Shown here in pieces: positions 31,801 to 41,887 of a stretch of 64,000 nucleotides of DNA; within the stretch, counting starts at the first letter, position 1; the number at the start of each line of letters is the position of its first letter. The stretch is from Cladosporium sp. IMV 00045 (lineage: Eukaryota > Ascomycota > Dothideomycetes > Cladosporiales > Cladosporiaceae). Location: positions 1-64,000 of the forward strand of contig MSJI02000661.1 in the NCBI GenBank assembly GCA_001931905.2, written 5' to 3'. Below the pieces are notes generated by a model that did no database searches, was not told the origin of the DNA, and saw nothing but the letters and a program-made list of their open reading frames with translations. A program made the translations under genes and the position numbers.

Positions 31801-32336
31801 AAATGCATTTAATTCGATAGAACAATGCGCAGAGCTCAACGTGTCTCCAATCGGTCGTACTGTTAAGATCGGATACATTGTTGGAAATAGCATACCAATG
31901 AAAACAGTATGAGAGCAGGTGATCTCCTGAAACCTTCTTTCTTTTCGTGATGTGAATCTCGCCAGGTATCCACGTGTAGCCCTTCTTGAGGAAAGACAAA
32001 TCAATCATCACGTTTCTTCAAAGCGATCATTGGGGCGCAGTGAACTACTGAACATGTACATGTACTTAGATTGATATTCGCCCACATTCTAGCACTGCGA
32101 GCGTCACTCTAGTAAGAAGTGAATGCTATCTTCGTATCTATGACTCTCAGTAGCCGCAATGTAGTACATTCATGAATGTCGTTAAAGGTGAATGGTGACA
32201 GGTATACACGTGGAAGTGTTCGAGACCCTGAGTTGGCTGGCGACGCATTGGCTGCAGGCTTCCGCGCTGACGATCCAGTGCGCGCCACTATCATTAATTA
32301 TCCCTACTCCACCACCTCTTTCACCCCCCGCCTACC
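31801..32336. other. Intergenic region before the URA6 locus
   Basis: Contains the SDR 3' UTR and the promoter of the next gene. The last 60 bases before 32337 are CT-rich. No further gene was seen. Confidence 0.5.
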
Positions 32337-32687
32337 ATGTCCTATCTGCGTCTTCACAACACCCTGCGCCTCGCACCTTTCAAGAACATCTCCACCCGCA
32401 CCTTCACCACCTCTCGTCGTCTCCTCCAAGACCCTGCAAAGACCACCAAAGTCTCCAGCAATTACAACGCCCCGCCAGTTCCCCGTCGTAGGAACCAGGA
32501 CCAGCTCCCTATAGCCCCTCTCGTCGCCATCTTCTTCATCGGTAGTGGCTGCTTCTACTACATTGTCAAGTCTCGCGACGGACAAGGCAGACCCGGTGGA
32601 CACCAGCCCGTTCCCGATCACGCGCCCGTAAGCAAAGAGCAGTGGCCTAGGAATACCGCCAGCGACCAAACCCTCTCTCGCCGTTAA
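32337..32687 (+). CDS. Mitochondrial-type membrane leader ORF, probable 5' exon of a long URA6 isoform
   Basis: The 116-codon frame has a basic, Ser/Thr-rich N-terminus typical of a mitochondrial presequence (RTFTTSRRLLQ), then one hydrophobic helix at about 60-78 followed by YYIVKSR. It stops only 15 nt before the UMP/CMP-kinase ATG. A GTAAGC donor at 32628, in frame after codon 97, can be joined to a CAG acceptor ending at 32762, which is in frame with the kinase at its Pro-Leu-Phe-Ala. That would give a 304-residue membrane-anchored kinase. The alternative is a separate small protein or a bicistronic message. No strong branch site is seen before the acceptor, so the splice is a hypothesis. 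Confidence 0.6.
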   Translation: MSYLRLHNTLRLAPFKNISTRTFTTSRRLLQDPAKTTKVSSNYNAPPVPRRRNQDQLPIAPLVAIFFIGSGCFYYIVKSRDGQGRPGGHQPVPDHAPVSKEQWPRNTASDQTLSRR

Positions 32688-32762
32688 ACAAATATACCAA
32701 CAATGGCTGCTCCCACTGTCAACCTCGACAACCCCGCCCTCGAGGCTCCCAAGCGCCTTCAG
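32628..32762 (+). other. Candidate alternative intron linking the leader ORF to URA6
   Basis: A 135-nt GT-AG interval with donor GTAAGC and acceptor TTCAG. It is in phase 0 on both sides and would remove both the leader stop codon and the kinase start codon. Supported only by sequence and frame, not by transcripts. Confidence 0.4.
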
Positions 32763-33386
32763 CCGCTGTTTGCCCCGGGCACTGGCGAGAACCAGGCCCT
32801 CGTCATCTTCGTCCTCGGCGGCCCTGGTGCTGGCAAGGGTACACAATGTTCCAACCTCGTCCGCGACTACGGCTTCAAGCACCTGTCTGCCGGTGACCTA
32901 CTGCGCGAGGAGCAGGAGCGCCCTGGTAGCGAGTTCGGCGAAATGATCAAGTCGTACATCAAGGAGGGCAAGATCGTGCCCATGGAGGTCACGATCCAGC
33001 TGCTGGAGAACGCCATGAAGGCCACGATTGAGGCAAACGGCAACCGCAAGTTCCTCATCGACGGTTTCCCAAGAAAGATGGACCAAGCCATCAAGTTTGA
33101 AGAGGTGGTCGTGCCGAGCAAGTTCACCTTGTTCTTCGACTGCCCTGAGGAGACTATGAGGGAGAGGCTGCTGAACAGGGGTTTGACGAGCGGAAGGAGC
33201 GACGACAACGAGGAGAGCATCAAGAAGCGTTTCGTCACTTTCGTCGAGACCAGCATGCCTGTGGTCAACATGTTCAACAACGAGGGCAGGGTCATCAAGG
33301 TCGATGCCACCAGGACCCCCGAGCAGGTCTACGAGGACGTAGTGAAGCAATTCGCCGCGAAGGGACTGGAGTTCATGCAGAAGTAA
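32703..33386 (+). CDS. URA6: UMP/CMP kinase (uridylate kinase)
   Basis: The 227-residue frame carries the P-loop FVLGGPGAGKGTQ, the NMP-binding region with HLSAGDLLREEQ, the DGFPR motif followed by a Lys/Met-containing segment, and a lid region with RLLNRG and SGRSDDN. These are the hallmarks of eukaryotic UMP/CMP kinases, which phosphorylate UMP and CMP (and AMP weakly) with ATP in pyrimidine nucleotide synthesis. The kinase core begins near residue 35. The ATG at 32703 would give a soluble form; splicing from the upstream leader would give a mitochondrial or membrane form. The stop lies 103 bp from that of the convergent GST gene. Confidence 0.92.
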   Translation: MAAPTVNLDNPALEAPKRLQPLFAPGTGENQALVIFVLGGPGAGKGTQCSNLVRDYGFKHLSAGDLLREEQERPGSEFGEMIKSYIKEGKIVPMEVTIQLLENAMKATIEANGNRKFLIDGFPRKMDQAIKFEEVVVPSKFTLFFDCPEETMRERLLNRGLTSGRSDDNEESIKKRFVTFVETSMPVVNMFNNEGRVIKVDATRTPEQVYEDVVKQFAAKGLEFMQK

Positions 33387-33489
33387 ATGTAAAAGCAAAG
33401 AAAGGAAAGGAAAATACAAGCATGCACTCAATTCGTAGTCATGTACAACATATAGACACATCCCAACTCATGCTCGCTAACCGAGCTGT

Positions 33490-34173
33490 CTACGCCGCCT
33501 CCTCACCCTTCTTCACATTCTCATAAGCCCTGGCAACCTCAGCCAACTCCCCGACTCTCTCATACCATGCCTTGACATTCGGATACTTATCCAAACTCAA
33601 GCCCGCGAAACCAAACTGCCTAAGCCAAGGCTCGAAGTGATAGTCAACAGCCGAAGGCCCCTCTCCCTCCAAAATCCACTTGCCACCAGCCTTCTTAATC
33701 TGCGCATCCAGGACCTCAAAACACCTATACGCCTGCGCCTGGTAGCGAGCATACGCATCGTCGTTCTTGGAAGAATGATAGTGCCTGAACCAATTGCACT
33801 GACCCATCATGGGACCCATGGTGCTGACGAGGAAACTCGTCCAAGCGTCGAAATCGGCTTTCGCCTGCTCGCCGCCCTCAGGGCGAGGGCCGATCTTGTT
33901 GCCCGTGTCGTAGACGCGCAGCAGGTAGTTGATGCACGCCAGGCTCTCCCAGCTCGTCACGCCGGTGTTGGGGTCTTGAAGCGCCGGCACGCGGCCGTTG
34001 GGGTTGATGGCCGTGAACTCGGCGCCTTTCACGCCTTTGGAGGTCGCGGAGAAGTCCCATAGCTTCACTTCGTAGGCGATGTTGAGCGCTTCCAGCGTGA
34101 TGGCTACTTTATAGGGGTTTGGGCCCGTGGAGTGGGCGTGCAGGATGAGGGGTTTGAGGGCGTTGGTGGACAT
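33490..34173 (-). CDS. Glutathione S-transferase, Ure2-like class
   Basis: The 227-residue protein has an N-terminal thioredoxin-like domain (about 6-90) with the NPYKVAITLEAL segment, the cis-Pro motif RVPALQDP and the glutathione-contacting SWES motif. An all-helical C-terminal domain (about 97-215) includes the WILEGEGPSAVDYHFEPW stretch typical of GST N-capping boxes. This fits fungal GSTs of the Ure2p-like or GTT group, cytosolic enzymes that conjugate glutathione to electrophiles or reduce peroxides. There are no introns and the protein appears complete. The prion-forming N-terminus of yeast Ure2 is absent. Confidence 0.88.
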   Translation of the reverse strand: MSTNALKPLILHAHSTGPNPYKVAITLEALNIAYEVKLWDFSATSKGVKGAEFTAINPNGRVPALQDPNTGVTSWESLACINYLLRVYDTGNKIGPRPEGGEQAKADFDAWTSFLVSTMGPMMGQCNWFRHYHSSKNDDAYARYQAQAYRCFEVLDAQIKKAGGKWILEGEGPSAVDYHFEPWLRQFGFAGLSLDKYPNVKAWYERVGELAEVARAYENVKKGEEAA

Positions 34174-34610
34174 TTTTGTTGGTTGAGTTGTGATGAAAGT
34201 TTTTTGATAAGTGATCAGTGAATCAAAGGTGAGAAGATTGAGAGCTCAAGTCCGCTCGACCTCGTGACTATATATTTTCATTTAAGGCACCTACTTTTGA
34301 AGGCACCTACTTGTATTTGTAAGAGACATCACCTTCTTGCGTCACATATCGACCTATTCCCGAAGTTTGTTGTGGATCCCCACAAGGGTCTCGCTGGAGG
34401 GCATTGACGATGATCTGCCCGGGAAGTCGGCGGTGGTTCAAGACCTTGATGGATGAATGGTATTGATGGATATCATTGTTCCAGATGCAATTTCTTTTCG
34501 AACAATCCAAGGTCAACGTTGCGGACAAGGAACTATTAAGCCTCAACCATGGAACAGTAAAGTCACGATTTGAAGATCTTGATAACCCTTCTACGGCATC
34601 ATCGCTACTA
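34174..34610. other. Spacer between GST and FAP1
   Basis: Contains the GST promoter side and the 3' end of FAP1, both on the minus strand. An AT-rich element (CTATATATTTTC) at 34268-34279 lies about 95 bp upstream of the GST start and could serve as its TATA box. Confidence 0.45.
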
Positions 34611-37600
34611 CTATACATTGCTGGGACCGGCATCTGCACCGTCAACGACCACCGGGTTCTCTGGAAGGGGGGATGGCAGTTCACTGCCCTGCTCCGGTGC
34701 AGCTTCAGCATTCTCGGCTGGGCCAGACTTACCCTCGACGATAACAGGGACTACCTGCTGAGAAGCAACTCCTTCATCACAGCTAGACCCATCAGCAGCG
34801 CCCTTCTCCTTTTCCTCCTCAGCGATCTCTGCGGCTTCCCAATCGTCCACCACAGGCTCCTTCTTGACCTTTGGCTTTGCGACTGGTGTCTTCTTTGCGA
34901 AAGTCACCTTGCCGCCCGTCAACGCCGCAAAGGAGTTGTTACCGCTGCTGTTGAGAGCGGCAGCCATGGGCAGTTTCGGAGCAGCCTTCTTGGCCGCAAC
35001 TCTTGACCACCCGTCACCGCCTGAGGACTCGGACTCGCGTCTGTGCACGTTCAGGGAGTTGTCCGTGTTGCAGAGCTGCAGATTGCCGTAGCCCTTGGTG
35101 GAAATCGCAGTCTTGAGAGGTTCCTTGAGACCCTGAAGATACTGCTGAACGTCTTGGGGCGAGAGAGTGCGGGTCATGGCTTTGAGGACGACTTCTTCGT
35201 TGGGCAAGAACTCAATGTCGAAAGTCAACGGCGAGCTTGACGGAACCAGCGCAATGATTTCGGGACGTAGCTCTTCGACCGTCAGACCGAATCTAGGGTT
35301 GCTGATGATGAAGCTGTTGAATGGCTCGGCGGCTTCGTTGCTTGCCTTCACCTTCTTCGCGCCCTCGGCATCGGAGTTGTATGCACTACCAGCAGCGGAC
35401 CGCTGTGCTTGCCTGATACGCAAGCATTCTGCCAGCGTCTTGTTTGGGGCTGAGACGAAGCGAGGAGTCTTCCAGACCATGACGTGACGGTGAGGTTCGG
35501 GATCCATGCTCTCAGAATCCATACCAAAGTCCTCGGCGAGATGGTGGATAAACATACGCTCGCGCGATTTCATCGGCTTGAACCGCAGGCGCTTTTCGTC
35601 GTCCGAGGTGGCGAAGACGCGGAACTCGCGCTCCTGTGTCTGAGCCCATTTGGCATGGTCGCCGAAAAGGTTGAGAGTCTCGGTCGAATAGGGGATGTGA
35701 TCACCTCCATCTCCGTGTAATGTCTTGTCGATGTTCAATGCAAGTGCAAGCTTGCGGTTGCGTTCGAGTCGAGCACATTCCTCGTTGCAAGCCAAGCTCT
35801 TGCCATTGTTACCTTCGTTGTCCTTTGATGCATTGCACTTCATCTCTTGCTTTTGTGCCTGGCACTCGCAGGTGATGAAAATCTTGCTCGTACAGGGCTT
35901 GTCTTCCTTGCAAGGGAAAGGAGCATGACACAGATTCTCATCAGGGTGGCCACAAACCTTCTTGGGCTTTCCGCAAGGTTGCTGGCAAGTTTGGCCATTT
36001 GCATCCTCGCACTCTCCTGGGCGGTGGCAAGGCTTGCGGCAGAAGTGTGATCCGCACCGAAGCTTGTGCCCGCAGATCTCGCCGCAACGAACATCCTGCA
36101 GCCAACACTGCTGATTTTTGAGGGTCTTCTTCCCGCACATACAGCGCTTCTCCATAAGAAACGGGCATTTGGGACAGGCCTCATCGTCTTGGTGACAGTT
36201 GTGAGGTACCTGAGGGTGGCCACATGCCTTCGCCCTCTCGCAAGGATAGCGGCATGGTGGAGGTTTCGTGCCGCAGGGAAGTGGTGGATGGAGAACGGTT
36301 CGGCCGCAGCGGCAGCTGATCTCGTCAAAGATGGCTTCGCGACACGTTCCACATGGGCCCTTATGACAAAGTTCCTCGCAGAAATGGGTGCCACACTTGA
36401 GTAAACGACCACATTGCCTAGTGCAAATGTGCTCTGCCTCAAACATGTCGTCGACAGGTCTCGGCGCAGAATTGAGAGGTCGCTGTTTGCGCTTGCTGCT
36501 CTGGCGTTCTGCAGCCTTGCGTTCGCCAGTGCAGCACCTTTCGTCACATCCATGGCGGCCACAGTTGAGTAGTGTCCTGCATACTCTCATGCACTGAGGA
36601 GGCTCATTCTTGCCTTGGTGGCAAATTGAGTTTGACGAGGTTCGACCGCACCTACACTTGATGCTGATAACTTGTTTGCAGTTACCGCAGTCGCCCGTAT
36701 GGCAGACCTTCTCACATTGATGACCGCAGGGCAACATCTTGCCGCAGGGGCGAATGCAACTCGGGATTGGGTCCTCGCAAGACTCTCTGGTCTTGGTAGA
36801 GATCTCTTCAAGCGGTGTCTTTCCACAAGGACAATGCGTAACGACGTCAGGCGATCGAGGGCAGTGAGATGCTTGCAGCTCTTGCGCGTGGCATTCCGTC
36901 TGACATTTGTGAACCCCGCAGTCGAAGTCTCTCTCACAATGATTGCCACACTCAAACATGCCCACCCAAGTCTCAACGACAGGCTCGCCCTCAGTAGCTG
37001 CATGCGCCAAGTGGCTCTCCTTTTCTTCTGCGCGGTCGGCGCAAAGCAGCTCCTTTTCGACTTGTCCACAATAACATTTCGCGGGCACGCGCTCCTCGCA
37101 TGCGCCGCAGAATCCTTCGTGGCAGGGCCTTGGGCAGGTGTGTTCTCCACAAGGCATCATTTCTCCACATGTCTCACCACAGCTCCATCCGGAATCGTAA
37201 TCTGTGTCTGAGCATCGTTTCGTCACTTCGTGTTTGCCGCAGAAACAGATCTGCGTTGGGCCCATATGCGTGCAAGGCGGGCACGGTCCAGCATGACAAG
37301 TAAGCTGACAAGGGTGCGGGCACTTCCTGGCTCGCTCCCTACCACACGTTTGACCACATGAATGAGGAGGAATGCCAGTCAAAGGCTTAGGGTCGAACTC
37401 CTTTTCACACCAGCAAGTGTAGGCCTTTGGTAACTCGTCTTTTGGTAAGTTACAACCAGGGCATCTCCACTGCCTCGGAGGAGCAACATCGCCTTGAGCG
37501 TTAGGTTGAGCGACTGTTGAGCCTTGGTTCGTCGACCACTTCTTTATGCAGGTCAAGATGGAAAGCTGTCCAGCATGTGTGACATGCCCAAACCTTCGAG

Positions 37601-38154
37601 TTCCGCTGTACTTCACTCGTACAGATAGGGCATTCGTAGTGGCCGTTGTCGATATCCTCATGTGTTCGCGTGGCAATGTCTGTCGCTTGCGACTTCGAAA
37701 GGCGTCGTTTCTGCTGTCGAGGCTGCCTCGGTGGCGGTGGCACTTTGCCCTTTGATTTGGGCGCAGATTGCTGGCCAGGAACAAATTCGGCAGCATCAGC
37801 CTGAAGTTGATTTTGTGCTGTTGCCGACTCGACCTGTGTCAGCTGCCCGCCAAATTGTCTCCCATCGGCTGTTCGTCGATCAGCATTATTTGGCCTTCCG
37901 CCCCGGCCTCTACCTCGACGAGACTGCCTATTCCTGGACGGGTACTCTGTCGCTGCTGGAGTCTCCGAATTTGACTGGTTTGCTGGTTGGGGTTGCGATG
38001 AAGGGGCGACTGAGGCTGGTCTGAAGCTCAGTGATTCTGTAGCATTCGCATTTCCTCTACCTCGTCTTGGACCTCTGGGCCTGCGAGGCCTAGATCTCTG
38101 AGACTGGGAGGACTGTGCTTGCGCCGCTGGCTGGTTGGCAACTTCAGCCTGCAT
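34611..38154 (-). CDS. FAP1: FAP1/NF-X1-type zinc-finger protein with R3H domain; one-base frameshift
   Basis: From the Met at 38154 the protein has a disordered RGG/Arg-rich N-terminus, a RING-like finger (YECPICTSEV, then ACHTCWTAFHL), many NF-X1 cysteine repeats (CGxHxCxxxCHxGxC pattern) over about residues 230-800, an R3H domain around ERNRKLALALNI to FIHHLAEDFG, and a polar C-tail. Without the frameshift it would be 1180 residues. The frame breaks inside the RING finger, where an extra base near 37555-37556 shifts AFHL away from the expected TCIKKWS. No GT-AG intron explains it. Either the base is a sequencing error or this allele is broken. The yeast relative Fap1 interacts with FKBP12; human NFX1 is an E3 ligase and transcription factor. 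Confidence 0.85.
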
Positions 38155-38711
38155 GGTGGCGAGGATGAATTTTGTGGCTGTCGAGCTTCCAGGCGAGGTG
38201 GTTTGGTCGCGTGTAAATGTGATATGTGACACTCAGTTGTAGAAGTAAGTAAGCGTCGAGAGGCTTGTGTAAAGCTAAGTGACCTCTGAAGGTATGAAGT
38301 TGCTAGGAGTGAATGACGCTTCGTTTACTCGGGAAAGAAAAATTGGTGCTGGACGCGACTCGCTAAGATATAAGAGAGAAAGTAGAACAAGTTAAAGCCA
38401 GACTCAGCCCCCTCCCGAAAAACAACCTGAATTGGTGAGTCGTATGTGAGGTTTGTCAGAGAGTCGTGAAGGACTGATGGTGGCAAGGGTTCTATTCAGA
38501 ATTGCTCATCTAGACTGTTCGACCTCCGGATCTTGAAATCTGACCAGTGACGTCTGCCGAAGTTGGAAGGCTGAATCCGTTTCGCCCTCCGAACCCTGAA
38601 GTCGCGATTCATGCACTCTACCAGCTCTCGCGCTCGCGACAGACCACCCATTTCTCACGACAAAAAATCCACATTCCTTTCACTTGCGAGCTTCAGGCTC
38701 ATCTTCCGATC
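38155..38711. promoter_or_regulatory. Divergent promoter FAP1 / CYP15-like
   Basis: A 557-bp interval between divergent starts. The cyclophilin frame stays open upstream to 38547, but the first 55 codons lack similarity to the family and are treated here as leader. Confidence 0.5.
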
Positions 38712-40634
38712 ATGGCCTCCACTGAGGAAGAAACTTCCATGCAAGGCATCAAAAGATCCCACGACGAAGTCGACAACAACGCTGGCGAAGATGGCGCAAA
38801 ACACGAAGAGAGCGAATCGGAAAGCGAAGACGATTTTGGACCTGCGCTTCCCTCTGCCGAAGCACCCAAGAGGAAGAAGAGGAGAAAGCTGCCTTACGAA
38901 AAGCAATACATCGCCGCGTTGCCTTCTGCGGTCCGTTATTCCAAGTCCTTGATGCACAAGGAGCAACTCGCCTTCTGCACCTTCACACCTCACACCGATT
39001 TCCTCATTACCAGCTCCGTGGATGGCTTCGTAAAGTTCTGGAAGAAGGTCACGGGAGGCATTGAATTTGTCAAAGAGTTCAAGGCACACAACGGCGAGAT
39101 CAAGAGCGTTTCTGTAAGCGCCGACGGGAGAGGATACGCGACAGCCGGCACAGACGGGTCGGTCAAGATTTTTGATGTTGTCAACTTCGATCTCCTTGCC
39201 ATGCTGGAGCCGGAACTGCCTCCCAAATGCGTCTGCTTTGTCAATGGCAGTGCTTCGTCGGATGTCACGCTTGCTGTGTCGAATGAGACTGATGGTCGCA
39301 TAATGATGTATGACGGACGGGGTGAGATTCAGCCGCCCTTACACACTATCAGTGGTCTACACCGTAAGCCTGTAAACCTCATGGCCTACAATCCCGCCTT
39401 CGATTGTGTTGTGTCCACAGATGATAGCGGCATGGTTGAGTATTGGCGACCTTCGGGCAGCTACGAAAAGCCGGACAATGTCTTCGACATCAAAAGCAAA
39501 ACGTCCCTGTTCGAGTTCAAGAAAGCCAAATCTGTACCTTCAGCGATCACTATATCTCCCACAGGCACACAGTTTGCTACCTTCTCTTTCCCCGATCGCA
39601 AAGTCAGAGTATTCGACTTCGCTACAGGAAAGCTCTACCGAACCTACGACGAAAGCATACAAACAGTCACCGAGATGCAACAAGCATGCACTCTCAGTAG
39701 TGAGGCTATCGACGCGCTCGAGTTTGGCCGGCGAATTGCCATAGAGCGCGAACTTGAAAATCCGGTAGTTCGCAGCCGAGCCAATGTCATATTTGATGAA
39801 AGTGGGAACTTCATCATGTACGGCAGTATCCTGGGCACCAAGGTCATCAACACATTCTCAAATCGCGTCGTCAAAATCTACGGTCGTCACGAGCCTGTCC
39901 GTCCGTTGCATCTGACCCTCTACCAAGGCCAGCCGGACAAGAAGGGCGTGGTTACAGTGCAGATGGCGGCCTCTGATAACCCACTCCTCCAAGAGGCTGA
40001 GGCCCGTGACTGCATGCTTACTACCACGGCTGCTAACAGGCCGCGCTTCTACATGTACACCAATGACAACGACGTTCCTAAATCGGACCGTGACATCCAC
40101 AACGAGAAACCCACGGACCTGATCGCTAAGAAGCAAGCACAAGAGAAACTTGCCGCCGAAGCTCGCGTGTCCACTTCCGCCACGATTCACACCACCATGG
40201 GCGACATTCACGTGCGCTTGTACCCTCAGAACGCACCCAAAGCCGTTGAGAACTTCACACAGCACGCCAATGCCGACTACTACAACGGCATTATCTTCCA
40301 CCGCGTCATTCGCAAGTTCATGATTCAGACGGGTGATCCTCTAGGCGACGGCACCGGCGGAGAGAGCATTTGGGGCAAGGAGTTTGAGGATGAGTTCACA
40401 CCTGTGCTGAGACACGACAAACCCTACACCCTCTCCATGGCGAACGCGGGTCCCGGCACGAATGCCAGTCAGTTCTTCATCACGACAGAGAAGGCGCCTT
40501 GGTTGGATGACAAGCACACGATTTTCGGACGGTGTGTGAAGGGCATGGACGTGGTGCACATGATTGAGAACACGAAGGTGCACAAGGAGAAGCCCGTGAA
40601 TGACATCAAGATCATTAACATCAGCGTCGTTTAG
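38712..40634 (+). CDS. WD40-cyclophilin peptidyl-prolyl isomerase (PPWD1/Cyp15 type)
   Basis: The 640-residue protein has an acidic, Lys-rich N-terminus (about 1-65), WD40 repeats over roughly 80-400 (for example FLITSSVDGFVKFWKK and GYATAGTDGSVKIFD) and a C-terminal cyclophilin domain from about residue 490. The domain has IIFHRVIRKFMIQTGDP, GTGGESIWG, MANAGPGTNASQFFITT and the W of KAPWLDDKHTIFG, so the isomerase and cyclosporin-binding residues appear intact. Human PPWD1 is found in spliceosomes; a similar nuclear role here is inference. The Met at 38712 (MASTEEETS) is chosen because homologues begin with a similar acidic stretch. No introns. Confidence 0.9.
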   Translation: MASTEEETSMQGIKRSHDEVDNNAGEDGAKHEESESESEDDFGPALPSAEAPKRKKRRKLPYEKQYIAALPSAVRYSKSLMHKEQLAFCTFTPHTDFLITSSVDGFVKFWKKVTGGIEFVKEFKAHNGEIKSVSVSADGRGYATAGTDGSVKIFDVVNFDLLAMLEPELPPKCVCFVNGSASSDVTLAVSNETDGRIMMYDGRGEIQPPLHTISGLHRKPVNLMAYNPAFDCVVSTDDSGMVEYWRPSGSYEKPDNVFDIKSKTSLFEFKKAKSVPSAITISPTGTQFATFSFPDRKVRVFDFATGKLYRTYDESIQTVTEMQQACTLSSEAIDALEFGRRIAIERELENPVVRSRANVIFDESGNFIMYGSILGTKVINTFSNRVVKIYGRHEPVRPLHLTLYQGQPDKKGVVTVQMAASDNPLLQEAEARDCMLTTTAANRPRFYMYTNDNDVPKSDRDIHNEKPTDLIAKKQAQEKLAAEARVSTSATIHTTMGDIHVRLYPQNAPKAVENFTQHANADYYNGIIFHRVIRKFMIQTGDPLGDGTGGESIWGKEFEDEFTPVLRHDKPYTLSMANAGPGTNASQFFITTEKAPWLDDKHTIFGRCVKGMDVVHMIENTKVHKEKPVNDIKIINISVV

Positions 40635-40745
40635 GGATCGTCGCGATTCAGGAAGTGATCCTCTCCGGGCGATCCAACAAAGCAGAGTGCTTGACAAGTA
40701 GAGAATCAACGAATTCGCGACCAGCTCTAGTGGTCCGCAAGCCAT

Positions 40746-41270
40746 TCACAAACCATCTTCCGCCTCATTGTACCACCCCGTAGTATTCCGATACACCTCT
40801 GCCAACCCGCGACAAGCACCCTTCTCAAGCCCTTCCTTCTTTTCACAAACGCTAAACATGTCTTCGCGGAACAGATCATCCACTTTCAGCTTGTTCTCCG
40901 GGATCCACTCGCCGCGGGTTTTCAAGTAAATGTCCCCGAAATCGTGACGGTGGCACGCGGGTAGGAAGTCGAAACCGCCTGGTTTATCGGGTGATTTCGT
41001 GCAGCCGTCGGAGGTCCAGTTGAAGCAGGAGGGTGATTGGGCGCGGCGGGCGAGAGTGAAGGTTTCGAGGGCTGGATCGGAGGAAGGGATGTTAGTGACG
41101 ATGGCTTGGGGGAAGGTCGATCGTGAGAGGTTGAGGCTTACTGGCTCTGAACATGAGCGCTTCCCATTTGTCTCGAGAGCATAAGTCTCGCTCTGTGCGT
41201 TGGCGATAGGACGGGCAAGCGCAAGGCTCAAAAGAGCCATGAAGGGGGTGGAGAGCTTTGTTAGGTGCAT
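40746..41270 (-). CDS. Secreted fungal/bacterial-type phospholipase A2
   Basis: The 174-residue frame starts with a signal peptide (about 1-25) and a Ser-rich propeptide. It continues with the family core CFNWTSDGCTKSPDKPGG and DFLPACHRHDFG, which carries the catalytic His109-Asp110 pair and a conserved Cys. Two further Cys lie in CEKKEGLEKGAC. Enzymes of this family release the sn-2 fatty acid of phospholipids outside the cell. An apparent GTAAGC donor near 41140 with CACTAAC and CCAG downstream resembles an intron, but splicing it would shift the frame, so the gene is taken as unspliced. It is convergent with the cyclophilin gene, 111 bp apart. Confidence 0.85.
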   Translation of the reverse strand: MHLTKLSTPFMALLSLALARPIANAQSETYALETNGKRSCSEPVSLNLSRSTFPQAIVTNIPSSDPALETFTLARRAQSPSCFNWTSDGCTKSPDKPGGFDFLPACHRHDFGDIYLKTRGEWIPENKLKVDDLFREDMFSVCEKKEGLEKGACRGLAEVYRNTTGWYNEAEDGL

Positions 41271-41887
41271 CTTCGCTGCCGTTGATTGATGTTGTCTTAT
41301 GGTAGAGAATGGGAGGAACTCGTGATAACGGGAAGCGTGGGACTTTATACATGATTCTTAATCAACTCTTGCTTTACGGTTTGGAATGATGAGCTTGTTA
41401 GACTTGTTTAAGTGTAATTATATATCGCCGACCGTCCTATGAACAACCTGTTTGTCATCTAAGATCTTGTGGATGTCGTTGGTCTGATGTCCAATGAACA
41501 TTGCTAAATGTATTTGTTCAATTCTTGTTAGCAATCTCATCATTCGAACCATTAGTCTAACCGATCAACACATAGTAGTAAGGTATCGCCTTTGATCTTT
41601 CGCAAGTGGACACAAGCCACTGTTCACTCCATTAAGCTCGTGGCTTGCGGCGGTTGGCCCCGCGCAATGTGGCGCACGCGAGGTGACGTAGTTGGCAATC
41701 GCAGGCAAGAGGGAGGGACTCGATCTTCATGTTGAGTTACAAGAGAACTTTCTTTTGTTGACAGCTGGTATCTAATACTCACGTTGTTGTCGCCTGCGAA
41801 TACCCTCAGAAACATTGGCGACCGAGTAATCCACCCTACATCCAATCTTCGACTCTGCGCATCCAAGCGCCCCCAATCACCTCTATC
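41271..41887. promoter_or_regulatory. Divergent promoter PLA2 / DnaJ
   Basis: A 617-bp AT-rich interval between divergent start codons, with an AATTATATATCGC stretch at 41416-41428. No other gene was seen. Confidence 0.5.

Noticed and set aside
38547..38711. 55-codon N-terminal extension of the cyclophilin gene
   Set aside because: Lacks family similarity; the Met at 38712 gives the usual acidic start.
41080..41150. Intron-like GTAAGC...CACTAAC...CCAG in the phospholipase A2 gene
   Set aside because: Splicing it would shift the downstream frame away from the conserved catalytic region, while the unspliced frame is continuous.
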